Shown: positions 6,614-15,468, numbered from the stretch's first letter. The stretch is 30,920 nucleotides of DNA from REEB95 sp035275845 (GCA_035275845.1 DATEMD010000142.1:1-30920); one strand, 5' to 3'. Notes: generated by a model from the letters alone, not told the origin. Translations and numbers: made by a program.

Positions 6614-9253
6614 ATGAACGTCGTCATCGTTGAATCGCCCGCAAAGGCGAAGACCATCAACAAGTACCTCGGCAAGGACTTCAAGGTCCTGGCGAGCTAC
6701 GGACACGTGCGCGACCTGCCGGCAAAAGACGGTTCGGTGCGCCCCGATGAAAATTTCGCCATGTCGTGGGAAGTCGATCACCGCGCCGACAAGCGGCTGA
6801 AGGAAATCGCCACCGCAGTCAAAGGCGCCGAACGGCTTTACCTCGCCACCGACCCGGATCGCGAGGGCGAAGCGATCTCGTGGCACGTGCAGGAAATCCT
6901 GCGGCAGCGCAAGGCGCTGCAAGGCGTCGACGTCAAGCGCGTGGTGTTCAACGAAGTCACCAAGTCCGCGGTGCAGGAAGCATTCAAGCACCCGCGCGAA
7001 TTGGACCGCGAGCTGATCGACGCCTATATGGCGCGCCGCGCCCTCGACTATCTCGTCGGCTTTACGCTGTCGCCGGTGCTCTGGCGCAAGCTGCCGGGCA
7101 GCCGCTCGGCCGGCCGCGTCCAGTCGGTCGCCTTGCGCCTGATCTGCGAGCGCGAAGCCGAAATCGAGGCCTTCAAACCGCGCGAATACTGGTCGATCGA
7201 GGTCGATTTCCAGACCCGCGGCGGCGACCACTTCACCGCGCGCCTGACCCATCTCAACGGCCAGAAGCTCGACAAATTCGACTTGGCCAACGAGCAGCAG
7301 GCGCGCGCCGCCGCCGATGCGATCCTGAAGCACATCGATTACGCCGTGGCCGCGGTCGAAAAGAAGCAGATCCGCCGCAACCCGCCGCCGCCGTTCACGA
7401 CGTCGACGTTGCAGCAGGAAGCGTCGCGCAAGCTCGGCCTCGGCGCGTCGCGCACCATGCGCACGGCGCAACGGCTCTATGAAGGCGTCGACATCGGTGG
7501 CGAAACCGTCGGCCTCATCACCTACATGCGAACCGACGGTGTCTCGCTGTCGAACGAAGCGATCGCCGCGGCGCGCGACATGATCGCCGAGCAGTACGGT
7601 CCGCAATACCGGCCGGACGAGCCGCGCATTTACCGCAACGCCGCCAAGAACGCGCAGGAAGCGCACGAGGCGATCCGTCCGACCGACATGCACCGCCGAC
7701 CAGAAAATCTGCCCGGCCATCTCGATCCCGACGAACGCCGGCTTTACGAGTTGGTTTGGAAACGCGCGGTCGCGAGCCAGATGTCGTCGGCGGCGATCGA
7801 CCAAGTCGCGGTGGACATCACGCCGGCCGACAATGCGGTCACGTTGCGAGCCACCGGCTCGACCGTGGCGTTCGACGGCTTCCTCACGCTTTACACCGAA
7901 GACGCCGACGATCCGGAAGGCGACGAGGAGAACCGCCGCCTGCCCGCGCTCAACGAACGCGACGCGCTGACCCGCGACAAGGTCGATCCGCAACAGCACT
8001 TCACCCAACCGCCGCCGCGCTATACCGAAGCGAGCCTGGTGAAGAAGCTCGAAGAGCTCGGCATCGGCCGGCCGTCGACCTACGCCTCGACCATGCAGGT
8101 GCTGCAAGACCGCAAATACGTTCAGCTCGACAAGAAGCGGCTGATTCCCGAAGACCGCGGCCGGCTCGTCACCGCGTTCCTGATGGAATTCTTCGAGCGG
8201 TACGTCGAATACGACTTCACCGCCGACCTCGAGAACAAGCTCGACGACATCTCCGGCGGCCGCATCGACTGGAAGAAGGTTCTGGCCGATTTCTGGACGG
8301 ATTTTTCGAACGCTGTCGCCGGCACCAAGGACCTCAACATCACCCAGGTCATCGACGCGCTCGACGAGGAGCTCGGCCGTCATTTCTTTCCCGAACGACC
8401 CGACGGTAGCGATCCGCGCGTGTGTCCGGTGTGCAGCCAGGGCCGGCTCGGCCTCAAGCTCGGGCGTTTCGGCGCCTTCATCGGCTGCTCGCGCTATCCG
8501 GAGTGCCGGTACACGCGCGGCCTGGGCTTCGAGAACGCCGAGAATGGCGCCGCCGCGGAGCCGCGCGAACTCGGCACCGATCCGAAGACCGGGCTGATCG
8601 TCGCGCTCAAAAAGGGCCCTTACGGGCCCTACGTGCAGCTCGGCGAGACGCCGCCAAAGCCACCGCGCGAGAAGGGAAAACGCGCCAAGAAATCCGATAT
8701 CCCGCCGGCCGAAAAGCCGAAGCGCGCGTCGCTACCCAAGGGCGTGTCGCCGGCGGACATCGATCTCGAGAAGGCGCTCAAACTGCTGGCGCTGCCGCGC
8801 GACGTCGGCCCGCATCCGCAAGACGGCGAGATAATCGTCGCCGGCGTCGGACGCTTCGGCCCCTATATCCGGCACGGCAAGATCTACAAGTCGCTGACCG
8901 CGGACGACGACGTGCTGACGGTCGGCCTCAATCGCGCCGTCAGCCTGTTGGCCGAGCCGCGCAAATTCCGGCGCGGCGCGCCCGAGCCGATCAAGGTGCT
9001 CGGCGAGCATCCGTCGGCCGGCGGTCCGGTGAAGATCTTCAACGGCAAGTACGGCGCCTATGTCAGCCACGACGGCGTCAACGCGACACTGCCGGGCGGA
9101 ATGGCGCCCGAGGAATTGACCATGGATCGCGCCGTCGAGCTGCTGGCGGAGCGCGCCGCGCGTGCCGGCGGCCGCCGCGGGCGCAAAACGAAAGCTCCCC
9201 GTGAAAAGAAAACATCAGCGAAGAAAAAACAGACCGCAACCGCGGCAGAATGA
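6614..9253 (+). CDS. topA: DNA topoisomerase I (type IA)
   Basis: TopA relaxes negative supercoils through a transient 5'-phosphotyrosine link. The 879-aa protein has the Toprim domain (residues 1-115) with E7 and the metal triad D80/D82/E84 in ATDPDREGEAISWH, the catalytic Tyr 304 in GLITYMRTDGVSLS, and the PPPRYTEASLVKKLEELGIGRPSTY motif region around 467-490. One intact four-Cys zinc ribbon is present (C604, C607, C625, C631), followed by Cys-less topoisomerase C-terminal repeats (GPYGPYVQLGE, GRFGPYIRHGKIYKSL, GKYGAYVSHDG) and a Lys/Arg-rich tail. The start has GGCGGAA just upstream. The basic 3' end is overlapped in another frame by the RNase R reading frame. Confidence 0.97.
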   Translation: MNVVIVESPAKAKTINKYLGKDFKVLASYGHVRDLPAKDGSVRPDENFAMSWEVDHRADKRLKEIATAVKGAERLYLATDPDREGEAISWHVQEILRQRKALQGVDVKRVVFNEVTKSAVQEAFKHPRELDRELIDAYMARRALDYLVGFTLSPVLWRKLPGSRSAGRVQSVALRLICEREAEIEAFKPREYWSIEVDFQTRGGDHFTARLTHLNGQKLDKFDLANEQQARAAADAILKHIDYAVAAVEKKQIRRNPPPPFTTSTLQQEASRKLGLGASRTMRTAQRLYEGVDIGGETVGLITYMRTDGVSLSNEAIAAARDMIAEQYGPQYRPDEPRIYRNAAKNAQEAHEAIRPTDMHRRPENLPGHLDPDERRLYELVWKRAVASQMSSAAIDQVAVDITPADNAVTLRATGSTVAFDGFLTLYTEDADDPEGDEENRRLPALNERDALTRDKVDPQQHFTQPPPRYTEASLVKKLEELGIGRPSTYASTMQVLQDRKYVQLDKKRLIPEDRGRLVTAFLMEFFERYVEYDFTADLENKLDDISGGRIDWKKVLADFWTDFSNAVAGTKDLNITQVIDALDEELGRHFFPERPDGSDPRVCPVCSQGRLGLKLGRFGAFIGCSRYPECRYTRGLGFENAENGAAAEPRELGTDPKTGLIVALKKGPYGPYVQLGETPPKPPREKGKRAKKSDIPPAEKPKRASLPKGVSPADIDLEKALKLLALPRDVGPHPQDGEIIVAGVGRFGPYIRHGKIYKSLTADDDVLTVGLNRAVSLLAEPRKFRRGAPEPIKVLGEHPSAGGPVKIFNGKYGAYVSHDGVNATLPGGMAPEELTMDRAVELLAERAARAGGRRGRKTKAPREKKTSAKKKQTATAAE

Positions 9254-11258
9254 CCGTCGTCCGCGCGGCGGCGGGCGTGGGCCGCGCGGCGTATTGCCTG
9301 AAATCGGCATCGTCGAGATTACCGGCGTCGACATCGACGGCGAAATGCACGGCCGCGCAATCGGCGTAATCGGCGAAGCGCCCAATATCGTCGTGGTTGC
9401 CGAACGCGGCGCGCCGGCCCTCGGTGTCGGCGAACGCGCGGTGGCCCGTTTCAACCGCACCGACGCCAATCTCTACGAAGCGCGGATTCTGCGCGCGGTC
9501 GGTGGTGCTCCCGATCGGGTCATCGGCATCTATCGCGTCGGCCGCGAAGGCGGCCGGATCGAGCCGACCGACCGCAAGGTTCGTACCGAGTTTCGCGTCG
9601 CCGCGAGTGACGCGAACGGTGCCACGGCCGGCGAAATCGTCGTCGCCGAACTGCTCGGCCAGCCCGGAATGGGCTTACCCGCCGCGCGGATCGTTGAACG
9701 CATCGGCGACAGCGCCAATCCGCGCGCATTCAGCGTTATTGCCATCCACAGCCACGGTATTCCGGTCCCCTTCCCCAAAGCTGCGCTCGACATCGCCGAC
9801 GCTGCCAAGCCGGTTGCGCTGGGAAGCCGTGCCGACCTGCGCGGCGTGCCGCTGGTCACGATCGACGGCGCCGACGCCCGCGATTTCGACGACGCCGTCT
9901 GGGCCGCGCCCGACCCCGAGCACGACGGCGGCTGGCACGCGGTCGTCGCCATCGCCGACGTGGCGCATTACGTCCGCGACGGCGACGCACTCGACGCGGC
10001 GGCGCGCGACCGCGGCAATTCGGTCTATTTCCCGGACCGGGTGGTGCCCATGCTGCCCGAGGCGTTGTCGAACGAACTCTGCTCGCTCAAACCCGGCGTC
10101 GACCGCGCCTGCATGGCGGTCGATTTGTGGATCAACGCCGACGGACGTTTGACGCGGCATCAATTCCGCCGTGGGCTGATGCGCTCCGCCGCGCGGTTGA
10201 CCTACGAGGAAGCGCAGGCGGCGGTCGACGGCCGGCCGAACGAGAAGACCACGCCCCTGCTCGACCGTGTCCTGAAGCCGCTCTACGGCGTCTATCGCGC
10301 GCTCGAACGCGCACGCGCGGCGCGCGGCACGCTCGACCTGGATATTCCCGAGCGCCGGATCTTGCTCGACCCGTCCGGCCGCATCGCGCGCATCGAGCCG
10401 CGCGAACGGCTCGAAAGTCACAAGCTGATCGAAGAGCTCATGATCGCGGCCAATGTCGCCGCGGCCGAGACGTTGGAACGGCTGAAACAACCGTGCATGT
10501 ACCGCGTACACGATTCACCGGATCCGGAAAGGCTGGCGGCGCTCGCGCGTTTTCTCGACGGCATCGGCATCCACGGCCTCACCCTCGCCCGTGGCCAGGT
10601 GGTGCGGCCACAGCATTTCAACGCTATCCTGCGGCGCGCCAAAGGCACGCCCTACGAACGGCTGGTGAATGCGCTAGTGCTGCGCAGCCAGGCTCAGGCC
10701 GAATACAGTCCCGAGAATCTCGGCCATTTCGGCCTGTCATTGCAGCGTTACGCGCACTTCACGTCGCCGATCCGGCGTTACGCCGATCTTCTCGTTCACC
10801 GCGCGCTGATTTCAGGCCATCACTTCGGCCATGACGGGCTGCCGCAGCCGGCCGGCGACTTCAAGGCCATGGGCACGCATATTTCGATGACCGAGCGGCG
10901 TGCCGCTGCCGCCGAGCGCAGCGCCGCCGATCGCTATACCGCGGCCTTTCTTGCAGAGCGCGTCGGCGCCGAATTCGCCGCGCGCATCAACGGTGTCACC
11001 CGTGCCGGGCTGTTCATCACTCTCGACGAAACCGGTGCGGATGGCCTGATTCCGATCCGCACCCTGCCGGGCGACTATTACATCCACGATGAAGCCCATC
11101 ACAGTCTCAGGGGCCGCCGGTCGGGCCGGATTTACATTCTGGGCGATCCGGTGCGCGTCCGATTGGCCGAAGCCGACACGATCACCGGCAGCCTGATCTT
11201 CGCCGTGACCGAGGACTCGCCGCACCGCCAGCCGTCGCCGAAACGGCCGCGACGTTAA
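9162..11258 (+). CDS. rnr: Ribonuclease R, lacking the usual N-terminal winged-helix domain
   Basis: RNase R is a processive 3'-5' exoribonuclease that degrades structured RNA. The 698-aa frame includes cold-shock-like OB folds (about 45-205), the RNB catalytic domain with DGADARDFDDAVW, whose acidic residues D235, D241, D243 and D244 have the canonical spacing, the RYAHFTSPIRRYADLLVHR motif, and a C-terminal S1 domain (about 600-680). Alphaproteobacterial RNase R is usually near 750 aa and opens with a winged helix; here that domain is absent and replaced by a short Arg/Lys-rich leader. The GTG at 9162 has a GGCGGAG about 10 nt upstream but lies 92 bp inside topA; a second in-frame GTG at 9201 is an alternative. 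Start is uncertain, function is not. Confidence 0.92.
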   Translation: MPAAAAGAKRKLPVKRKHQRRKNRPQPRQNDRRPRGGGRGPRGVLPEIGIVEITGVDIDGEMHGRAIGVIGEAPNIVVVAERGAPALGVGERAVARFNRTDANLYEARILRAVGGAPDRVIGIYRVGREGGRIEPTDRKVRTEFRVAASDANGATAGEIVVAELLGQPGMGLPAARIVERIGDSANPRAFSVIAIHSHGIPVPFPKAALDIADAAKPVALGSRADLRGVPLVTIDGADARDFDDAVWAAPDPEHDGGWHAVVAIADVAHYVRDGDALDAAARDRGNSVYFPDRVVPMLPEALSNELCSLKPGVDRACMAVDLWINADGRLTRHQFRRGLMRSAARLTYEEAQAAVDGRPNEKTTPLLDRVLKPLYGVYRALERARAARGTLDLDIPERRILLDPSGRIARIEPRERLESHKLIEELMIAANVAAAETLERLKQPCMYRVHDSPDPERLAALARFLDGIGIHGLTLARGQVVRPQHFNAILRRAKGTPYERLVNALVLRSQAQAEYSPENLGHFGLSLQRYAHFTSPIRRYADLLVHRALISGHHFGHDGLPQPAGDFKAMGTHISMTERRAAAAERSAADRYTAAFLAERVGAEFAARINGVTRAGLFITLDETGADGLIPIRTLPGDYYIHDEAHHSLRGRRSGRIYILGDPVRVRLAEADTITGSLIFAVTEDSPHRQPSPKRPRR

Positions 11259-11316
11259 CCCCAATTCGCAAGGCGTAAAGCACCGCCGTACTGCTTTTGG
11301 GATACGCCGTTAACCC
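11253..11316. promoter_or_regulatory. Hairpin flanked by two CGTTAACCC repeats between rnr and the S41 protease
   Basis: The 9-mer CGTTAACCC occurs at 11253-11261, covering the rnr stop codon, and again at 11308-11316. Between them GGCGTA (11272-11277) pairs with TACGCC (11303-11308) and AAGCA (11278-11282) pairs with TGCTT (11292-11296), leaving a 9-nt loop and a 6-nt one-sided bulge. No clean U-run follows, so it is not a textbook terminator. It may end rnr transcription or regulate the protease gene starting at 11390. TTAACC is also a CtrA half-site, but the spacing is not a CtrA box. Confidence 0.4.
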
Positions 11317-11389
11317 TCTATCTGCTTGCAACCGGAGTTCAGCGAAGGCAACAATGGCCGCGGTGGGGAAACATTAATTTCAGCCAACC

Positions 11390-12979
11390 ATGATTGCCCG
11401 GGGGGAACTTCGCCGAAATATCGCTCGGGTGCCTGGAATCCTCACCAAAACGGCGATTTTTTCGGTCCTTGCGCTTTGCGCCTGCGCCGCTCAACCGACC
11501 GGTAACAGCGTTCAACCCAGTCCGCCGACCAACAGCGGCGAGGCTGAACTGTTCAGCGAAACCTATCAAAGCGTCATCGAATATCACGTCGACGCCACCC
11601 GCGCCGACACGCTGTCGCTGGCCGCGCTCGGCGACCTGACGAACGTCGATCCTGACATCGCGGTAGGCCGCGACGGCGACGATATCGCGCTGCATCGCGG
11701 CAACCAGACATGGCGCATGCACACGCCGGCGCCGTTCGATACCGCCGCCTGGGGGACATTGACCGCGAGTCTCGTGCAAACGGCGCGCGCCACCTCGCCC
11801 AAGGTGGCTCAAGTCGCGCCCGATAAGCTCGAACAAGAGCTGATCGACCATATGCTGGCAACGCTTGACCGCTTTTCGCACTACGCGCGCCCTGCGGTCG
11901 CCCGCGAGTGGCGCGCCGCCCGCGACGGTTACGGCGGCATCGGCATCGTACTCGCCGACGAGCCGGATACGCGGATCACGGCCGTGATGGACGATTCACC
12001 GGCGGCGCGCGCTGGCATCCACATCAACGATCGCATCGTTATGCTCGATGGCGTGTCATCCGACGCGCTGTCACCGACGCAATTACGCAGCCGTCTTCGC
12101 GGACCCGCGTCGAGCACTGTCGTGTTGGGAATCCAACGGGCCGGCCTCGACAAGCATTTAATGCTGACCCTGCAACGGGCGCACCTCGTTCCGCCGAGCG
12201 TCAGCCTCGAGGTGCGCGGCGACATCGCGGTGATCGCGATCAAGAGCTTCAATCAGCAGACCGGCGATGGCGTGATCGACGCGATGGCCCGTGCGCATCG
12301 TGAAATGGGCGCGCATCTGAAGGGCTTCGTTCTCGACTTGCGCGGCAACCCGGGCGGCTTGCTCGACCAATCGGTGACGGTCGCAAGCCAATTCCTCGAC
12401 GGCGGCACGATCGCGACGACGATCGGCCGCAATCCCGAAAGCTTCCAGTATTTCGCCGCGCCGGCGGGCCACCATGCCGAGACGTTGCCGCTGATCGTGC
12501 TGGTCAACGGCGGTTCGGCGTCGGCCTCGGAAATCGTCGCCTCCGCGTTGCAGGACGCGGGACGTGCGGTGGTGGTCGGAACGGCGTCCTACGGCAAGGG
12601 TACCGTGCAAACCGTGCTGCGCACGTCGAACGATGGCGAACTGACCGTCACCTGGGCGCGCCTGATCTCGCCGAAGGGCTACTTCCTGCATCATCACGGC
12701 GTCGTGCCGACGGTCTGCACCGCCGGTCTCGCCGACAATGCCGAAACCGGCGCCATCCTGGCGAAAAGCCCGGGCCCGACCTTGAGCGAAGCGCGCGACA
12801 CGCTCGACGACGCTGGCTGGATCGCGTTGCGGGCGGCCTGCCCGCCTTCGCCCGAACACGACCTGCTCGACCTTCGCGTCGCGCGCCAGCTGCTGGAAAA
12901 TCCGGTGATCTATGCGCGGTTACTGGGTAACGATCCGGTGCGGCTGGCACACAACTTCCACGCCACCGCCGCGCACTGA
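11390..12979 (+). CDS. S41-family C-terminal processing peptidase (CtpA-like), probable lipoprotein
   Basis: This 529-aa protease belongs to the S41/CtpA family, which trims or degrades envelope proteins using a Ser-Lys dyad. A PDZ domain spans about 180-262 (GYGGIGIVLADEPDTRI, SPAARAGIHINDRIVMLDG). The tail-specific protease core follows with DLRGNPGGLLDQSV, the nucleophile S378 in NGGSASASEIVASAL, and K403 in YGKGTVQ; the 25-residue spacing is canonical. The N-terminus has a basic stretch, a hydrophobic segment (18-30) and a possible lipobox LCAC (C32), although Cys at -2 is unusual. The ATG at 11390 has no clear ribosome site; a GTG at 11429 is an alternative. It converges with the small secreted-protein gene, 16 bp apart. 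Confidence 0.9.
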   Translation: MIARGELRRNIARVPGILTKTAIFSVLALCACAAQPTGNSVQPSPPTNSGEAELFSETYQSVIEYHVDATRADTLSLAALGDLTNVDPDIAVGRDGDDIALHRGNQTWRMHTPAPFDTAAWGTLTASLVQTARATSPKVAQVAPDKLEQELIDHMLATLDRFSHYARPAVAREWRAARDGYGGIGIVLADEPDTRITAVMDDSPAARAGIHINDRIVMLDGVSSDALSPTQLRSRLRGPASSTVVLGIQRAGLDKHLMLTLQRAHLVPPSVSLEVRGDIAVIAIKSFNQQTGDGVIDAMARAHREMGAHLKGFVLDLRGNPGGLLDQSVTVASQFLDGGTIATTIGRNPESFQYFAAPAGHHAETLPLIVLVNGGSASASEIVASALQDAGRAVVVGTASYGKGTVQTVLRTSNDGELTVTWARLISPKGYFLHHHGVVPTVCTAGLADNAETGAILAKSPGPTLSEARDTLDDAGWIALRAACPPSPEHDLLDLRVARQLLENPVIYARLLGNDPVRLAHNFHATAAH

Positions 12980-12995
12980 TCCAACCGCGTCGGGG

Positions 12996-13448
12996 TCAGG
13001 CGCGGCCAGCGCTGCAGAAATGCCACGCGTGACCGTGGCGCGCGTAAAGCAGCAGATAATGATGACCCTCGGTGTCGGCGATCAGCACCACGAGGCGGTC
13101 GCCGACGCAGGTGCCATCCGGATGAAGCGGCGGCGTCAATCCCTTGGCCTTGGCACAGGCCGCCACTAACGGCGGCGGCGGCGCACGAAGCGGCGCGAGC
13201 ACTGCGCCGTCGAGCGAGACATAATACCGTGTCACCGTGCCGCCCTTGACCGACGCGCGGACCTCGATCCGGCCCAGCCGCGATTTGTAATAGCCGGCTT
13301 CCTGTTGACCGTCGGCGGTTCCCGGCACAACCGGATGAAAAGCGATCGCCGCGCAATTCTGCGACGAGAGCGACTCAGCCGCCGGCGCCAGCCGCGCAAA
13401 TCCGAGCACGGCACAAACGACCATCAGCACGAAGGCTAAACGCAGCAT
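12996..13448 (-). CDS. Secreted or periplasmic protein of unknown function
   Basis: I do not recognise a family for this 150-aa protein. It starts with a good signal peptide (MLRLAFVLMVVCAVLGF, likely cleavage after APAA, residues 21-24). The mature part has four cysteines (about C32, C97, C113, C144), which could form two disulfides in the periplasm, and segments GRIEVRASVKGGTVTRYYVSL and GDRLVVLIADTEGHHYLLLYA that look like beta strands. The ATG at 13448 was chosen because the signal peptide begins there; the frame stays open upstream but that part reads antisense to the VWA gene. It is divergent from the VWA gene (79 bp between starts), so the two may share a promoter region. No function is proposed. 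Confidence 0.65.
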   Translation of the reverse strand: MLRLAFVLMVVCAVLGFARLAPAAESLSSQNCAAIAFHPVVPGTADGQQEAGYYKSRLGRIEVRASVKGGTVTRYYVSLDGAVLAPLRAPPPPLVAACAKAKGLTPPLHPDGTCVGDRLVVLIADTEGHHYLLLYARHGHAWHFCSAGRA

Positions 13449-13527
13449 CGGCCCGATTATGTTGGCCCCGCCGCGCTGCTGCAAGCATTGCTCGCCAAAA
13501 GAAGGGGTTTGCTGTTTGCTGCCGTCC

Positions 13528-14271
13528 ATGAAGCTCGTGGTTTGGTTTGTGGCTTTGCTGATTCTGGCGGCCTCGCCGGCCTGCGCCACCGAGTCTGATC
13601 TTGCCCTCGTCATGGCGATCGACGTTTCGGGTAGCATCGATCCCGGCGAATACCGACTCCAGCACGAGGGAATCGCGCAGGCATTCGAGACTCCGGGGGT
13701 GCTTTCCGCCATCGCCGGCGGACCGCACGGCGCAATCGACGTCACGGTCATCGAATGGTCCGATCGCCACAATCAAGTGACGATCGTGCCGTGGACACGG
13801 GTATCCGACCAGGCATCAGGTGCTGGCTTTGCCGCTCAAGTGCGCGCAGCGCGCCGCACCTCCGGCGGCTTGACGTCGATCGGCGATGCCCTATTGGCGG
13901 CAGCGGCGGCGTTCAAGACGCTCGACGATCATCCGGCGCGCCGGATCGTCGATCTGTCGGGCGACGGCATCGCCAATATCGGGCCCAAGCCAGGCGATGT
14001 CCGGGACGCTTTGGTGGCACAAGGCATCACGATCAACGGCCTCGCCATTCTCCAGAACGAGCCATGGCTATCGAGCTATTACGACCAGAACGTGGTCGGC
14101 GGCCGGGGCTCGTTCCTGCTCGACGTCCAGGGCTACAAATCCTTCGCGCAGGCGATGCAGGAGAAACTGATCGACGAAATCGCCGCAATACCGGTGCCGC
14201 AAAAACGCTTCGGCCGGGCGCAAGGCCCGGCCGAACCATCGTCAACGACGAATCTCGCTCAGATGCAGTAG
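13528..14271 (+). CDS. DUF1194 family von Willebrand factor A-like exported protein
   Basis: This 247-aa protein has a signal peptide (MKLVVWFVALLILAASPACA, cleavage near residue 20) and a VWA fold characteristic of DUF1194. The metal-ion-dependent adhesion site is intact: D32-x-S34-x-S36 in AIDVSGSIDPGE, the Thr in GGLTSIGDALL, and the Asp in VDLSGDGIANIG. It is therefore probably a periplasmic Mg-dependent protein-binding domain; the partner is unknown. The ATG at 13528 was chosen to match the signal peptide. The last roughly 20 codons run through the terminator hairpin of the convergent decarboxylase gene, and the gene overlaps that gene's 3' end by 13 bp, so the C-terminal tail (AQGPAEPSSTTNLAQMQ) is probably low-complexity and unconstrained. 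Confidence 0.85.
   Translation: MKLVVWFVALLILAASPACATESDLALVMAIDVSGSIDPGEYRLQHEGIAQAFETPGVLSAIAGGPHGAIDVTVIEWSDRHNQVTIVPWTRVSDQASGAGFAAQVRAARRTSGGLTSIGDALLAAAAAFKTLDDHPARRIVDLSGDGIANIGPKPGDVRDALVAQGITINGLAILQNEPWLSSYYDQNVVGGRGSFLLDVQGYKSFAQAMQEKLIDEIAAIPVPQKRFGRAQGPAEPSSTTNLAQMQ
14201..14235 (-). terminator. Intrinsic terminator of the decarboxylase gene
   Basis: On the minus strand an 11-bp perfect stem (TTCGGCCGGGC, 14235-14225, with GCCCGGCCGAA, 14219-14209) closes a 5-nt loop and is followed after 3 nt by five U residues (14205-14201). It lies 24 nt beyond the decarboxylase stop codon. In the plus direction no U-run follows, so it should act only leftward. It sits inside the coding sequence of the convergent VWA gene. 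Confidence 0.85.
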
Positions 14272-15398
14272 GTCTTCAATGGCGCGAAGCCGTTGAACCC
14301 AACCGATGCGTAGGTCGAGGTATAGGCGCCGGTCGACAGGATCTCGACCTTGTCGCCGACCTTGAGCTCGAGCGGCAGCCGATAGACCGTGCGCTCGTAC
14401 AGGATGTCGGCTGAGTCGCAGGTCGGACCGGCAATCACCGTCGGACCACGCGGACCGCCATCGGCCGGCGTCTTGATCTTGTACTTGATCGCTTCGTCCA
14501 TCGTCTCGGCCAAGCCATTGAACTTGCCGACGTCGAGATAGACCCAGCGCTTCGGATCCTTCGCCGACTTGCGCGAAATCAATACGACTTCGCTCTGGAT
14601 CACGCCGGCGTCGCCGACAACCGAGCGGCCAGGCTCGACGATGAGCTCGGGCAGGTTGTTGCCGAAATGCTTGGTGAGCGCGGCCATCACGGCGTTCGCG
14701 TAGTTGACGACCGCCGGCACGTCGCCACGATAATGCGCCGGGAAGCCACCGCCGATATTGACCATGCGCAGGTTGATGTCGGTTTCGGCCAGCAGCGAGA
14801 ACATCCGCGCCGCGCGTTCGATGGCGCCGTCCCACTGGCTGAGATCGGTTTGCTGCGAGCCGACATGGAACGAAACGCCGTACGGATCGAGTCCGAGGTC
14901 GCGCGCCCGCCGCAACAAGTCGACCGCCATCTCCGGCGCACAACCGAACTTGCGCGACAGCGGCCAATCGGCGCCCGTGCACTCGACGAGGATGCGGCAA
15001 AACACGCGCGCGCCGGGAGCCGTGCGGCTCAATTTCTCGAGTTCGGGTTCGCTGTCGAAGGCAAAGAGACGGACGCCCTTCTCGTACGCATAGGCGATGT
15101 CGCGCTCTTTCTTGATGGTATTGCCGAAGGAAATGTTCTCGGCGCCGATGCCGCGCTCGAGACACAGATCGGTTTCGGCGCGGCTCGCGACGTCGAAGCT
15201 CGAGCCCAAATCCCTCAGCATGCCGAGGACCTCGGGCGCCGGATTGGCCTTGACGGCATAGAACACCCGAGCCAGCGGCAGATAGCGCCGCAGCAGCTTA
15301 AAGGCTTGGCCGACGACATCGAGGTCGATGACCAGGCACGGAGTTTCGGGTTGGGCCTCTGCCAGAAACTTGGCGATCTTCTTATTGGTTTCTCGCAT
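14259..15398 (-). CDS. PLP-dependent ornithine/lysine decarboxylase (fold III, eukaryotic-type)
   Basis: This cytoplasmic 379-aa enzyme belongs to the alanine racemase-fold (group IV) decarboxylases, making putrescine from ornithine and, in many relatives, cadaverine from lysine. It has the PLP lysine K50 in FYAVKANP, H178 in SFHVGSQ, the glycine loop NIGGGFP at 214-220, EPGRSVV at 255-261, the catalytic Cys 327 in GPTCDSADILYE, and Tyr 359 in STGAYTSTY. Length and motifs suit ornithine decarboxylases rather than the longer arginine or diaminopimelate enzymes; exact substrate preference cannot be read here. Gene names speF, odc or ldc are used for such genes, so I leave the symbol blank. An AGGAT ribosome site precedes the ATG. 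The gene has its own intrinsic terminator and a long structured leader. Confidence 0.9.
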   Translation of the reverse strand: MRETNKKIAKFLAEAQPETPCLVIDLDVVGQAFKLLRRYLPLARVFYAVKANPAPEVLGMLRDLGSSFDVASRAETDLCLERGIGAENISFGNTIKKERDIAYAYEKGVRLFAFDSEPELEKLSRTAPGARVFCRILVECTGADWPLSRKFGCAPEMAVDLLRRARDLGLDPYGVSFHVGSQQTDLSQWDGAIERAARMFSLLAETDINLRMVNIGGGFPAHYRGDVPAVVNYANAVMAALTKHFGNNLPELIVEPGRSVVGDAGVIQSEVVLISRKSAKDPKRWVYLDVGKFNGLAETMDEAIKYKIKTPADGGPRGPTVIAGPTCDSADILYERTVYRLPLELKVGDKVEILSTGAYTSTYASVGFNGFAPLKTYCI

Positions 15399-15468
15399 CT
15401 CGGTATCCTACGAACAGGCGCAGCCGCATCGGTGCCGGCGACGCGCCATCAGATGAAGGGGACGCCAT

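Noticed and set aside
6575..8383. 602-codon open frame on the minus strand through topA
   Set aside because: It lies antisense to a gene with complete topoisomerase motifs; long antisense frames are expected in high-GC DNA with a strong third-position bias, and the peptide shows no domain.
12980..12995. Bidirectional terminator between the S41 protease and the small secreted protein
   Set aside because: Sixteen bases with no usable stem or U-run.
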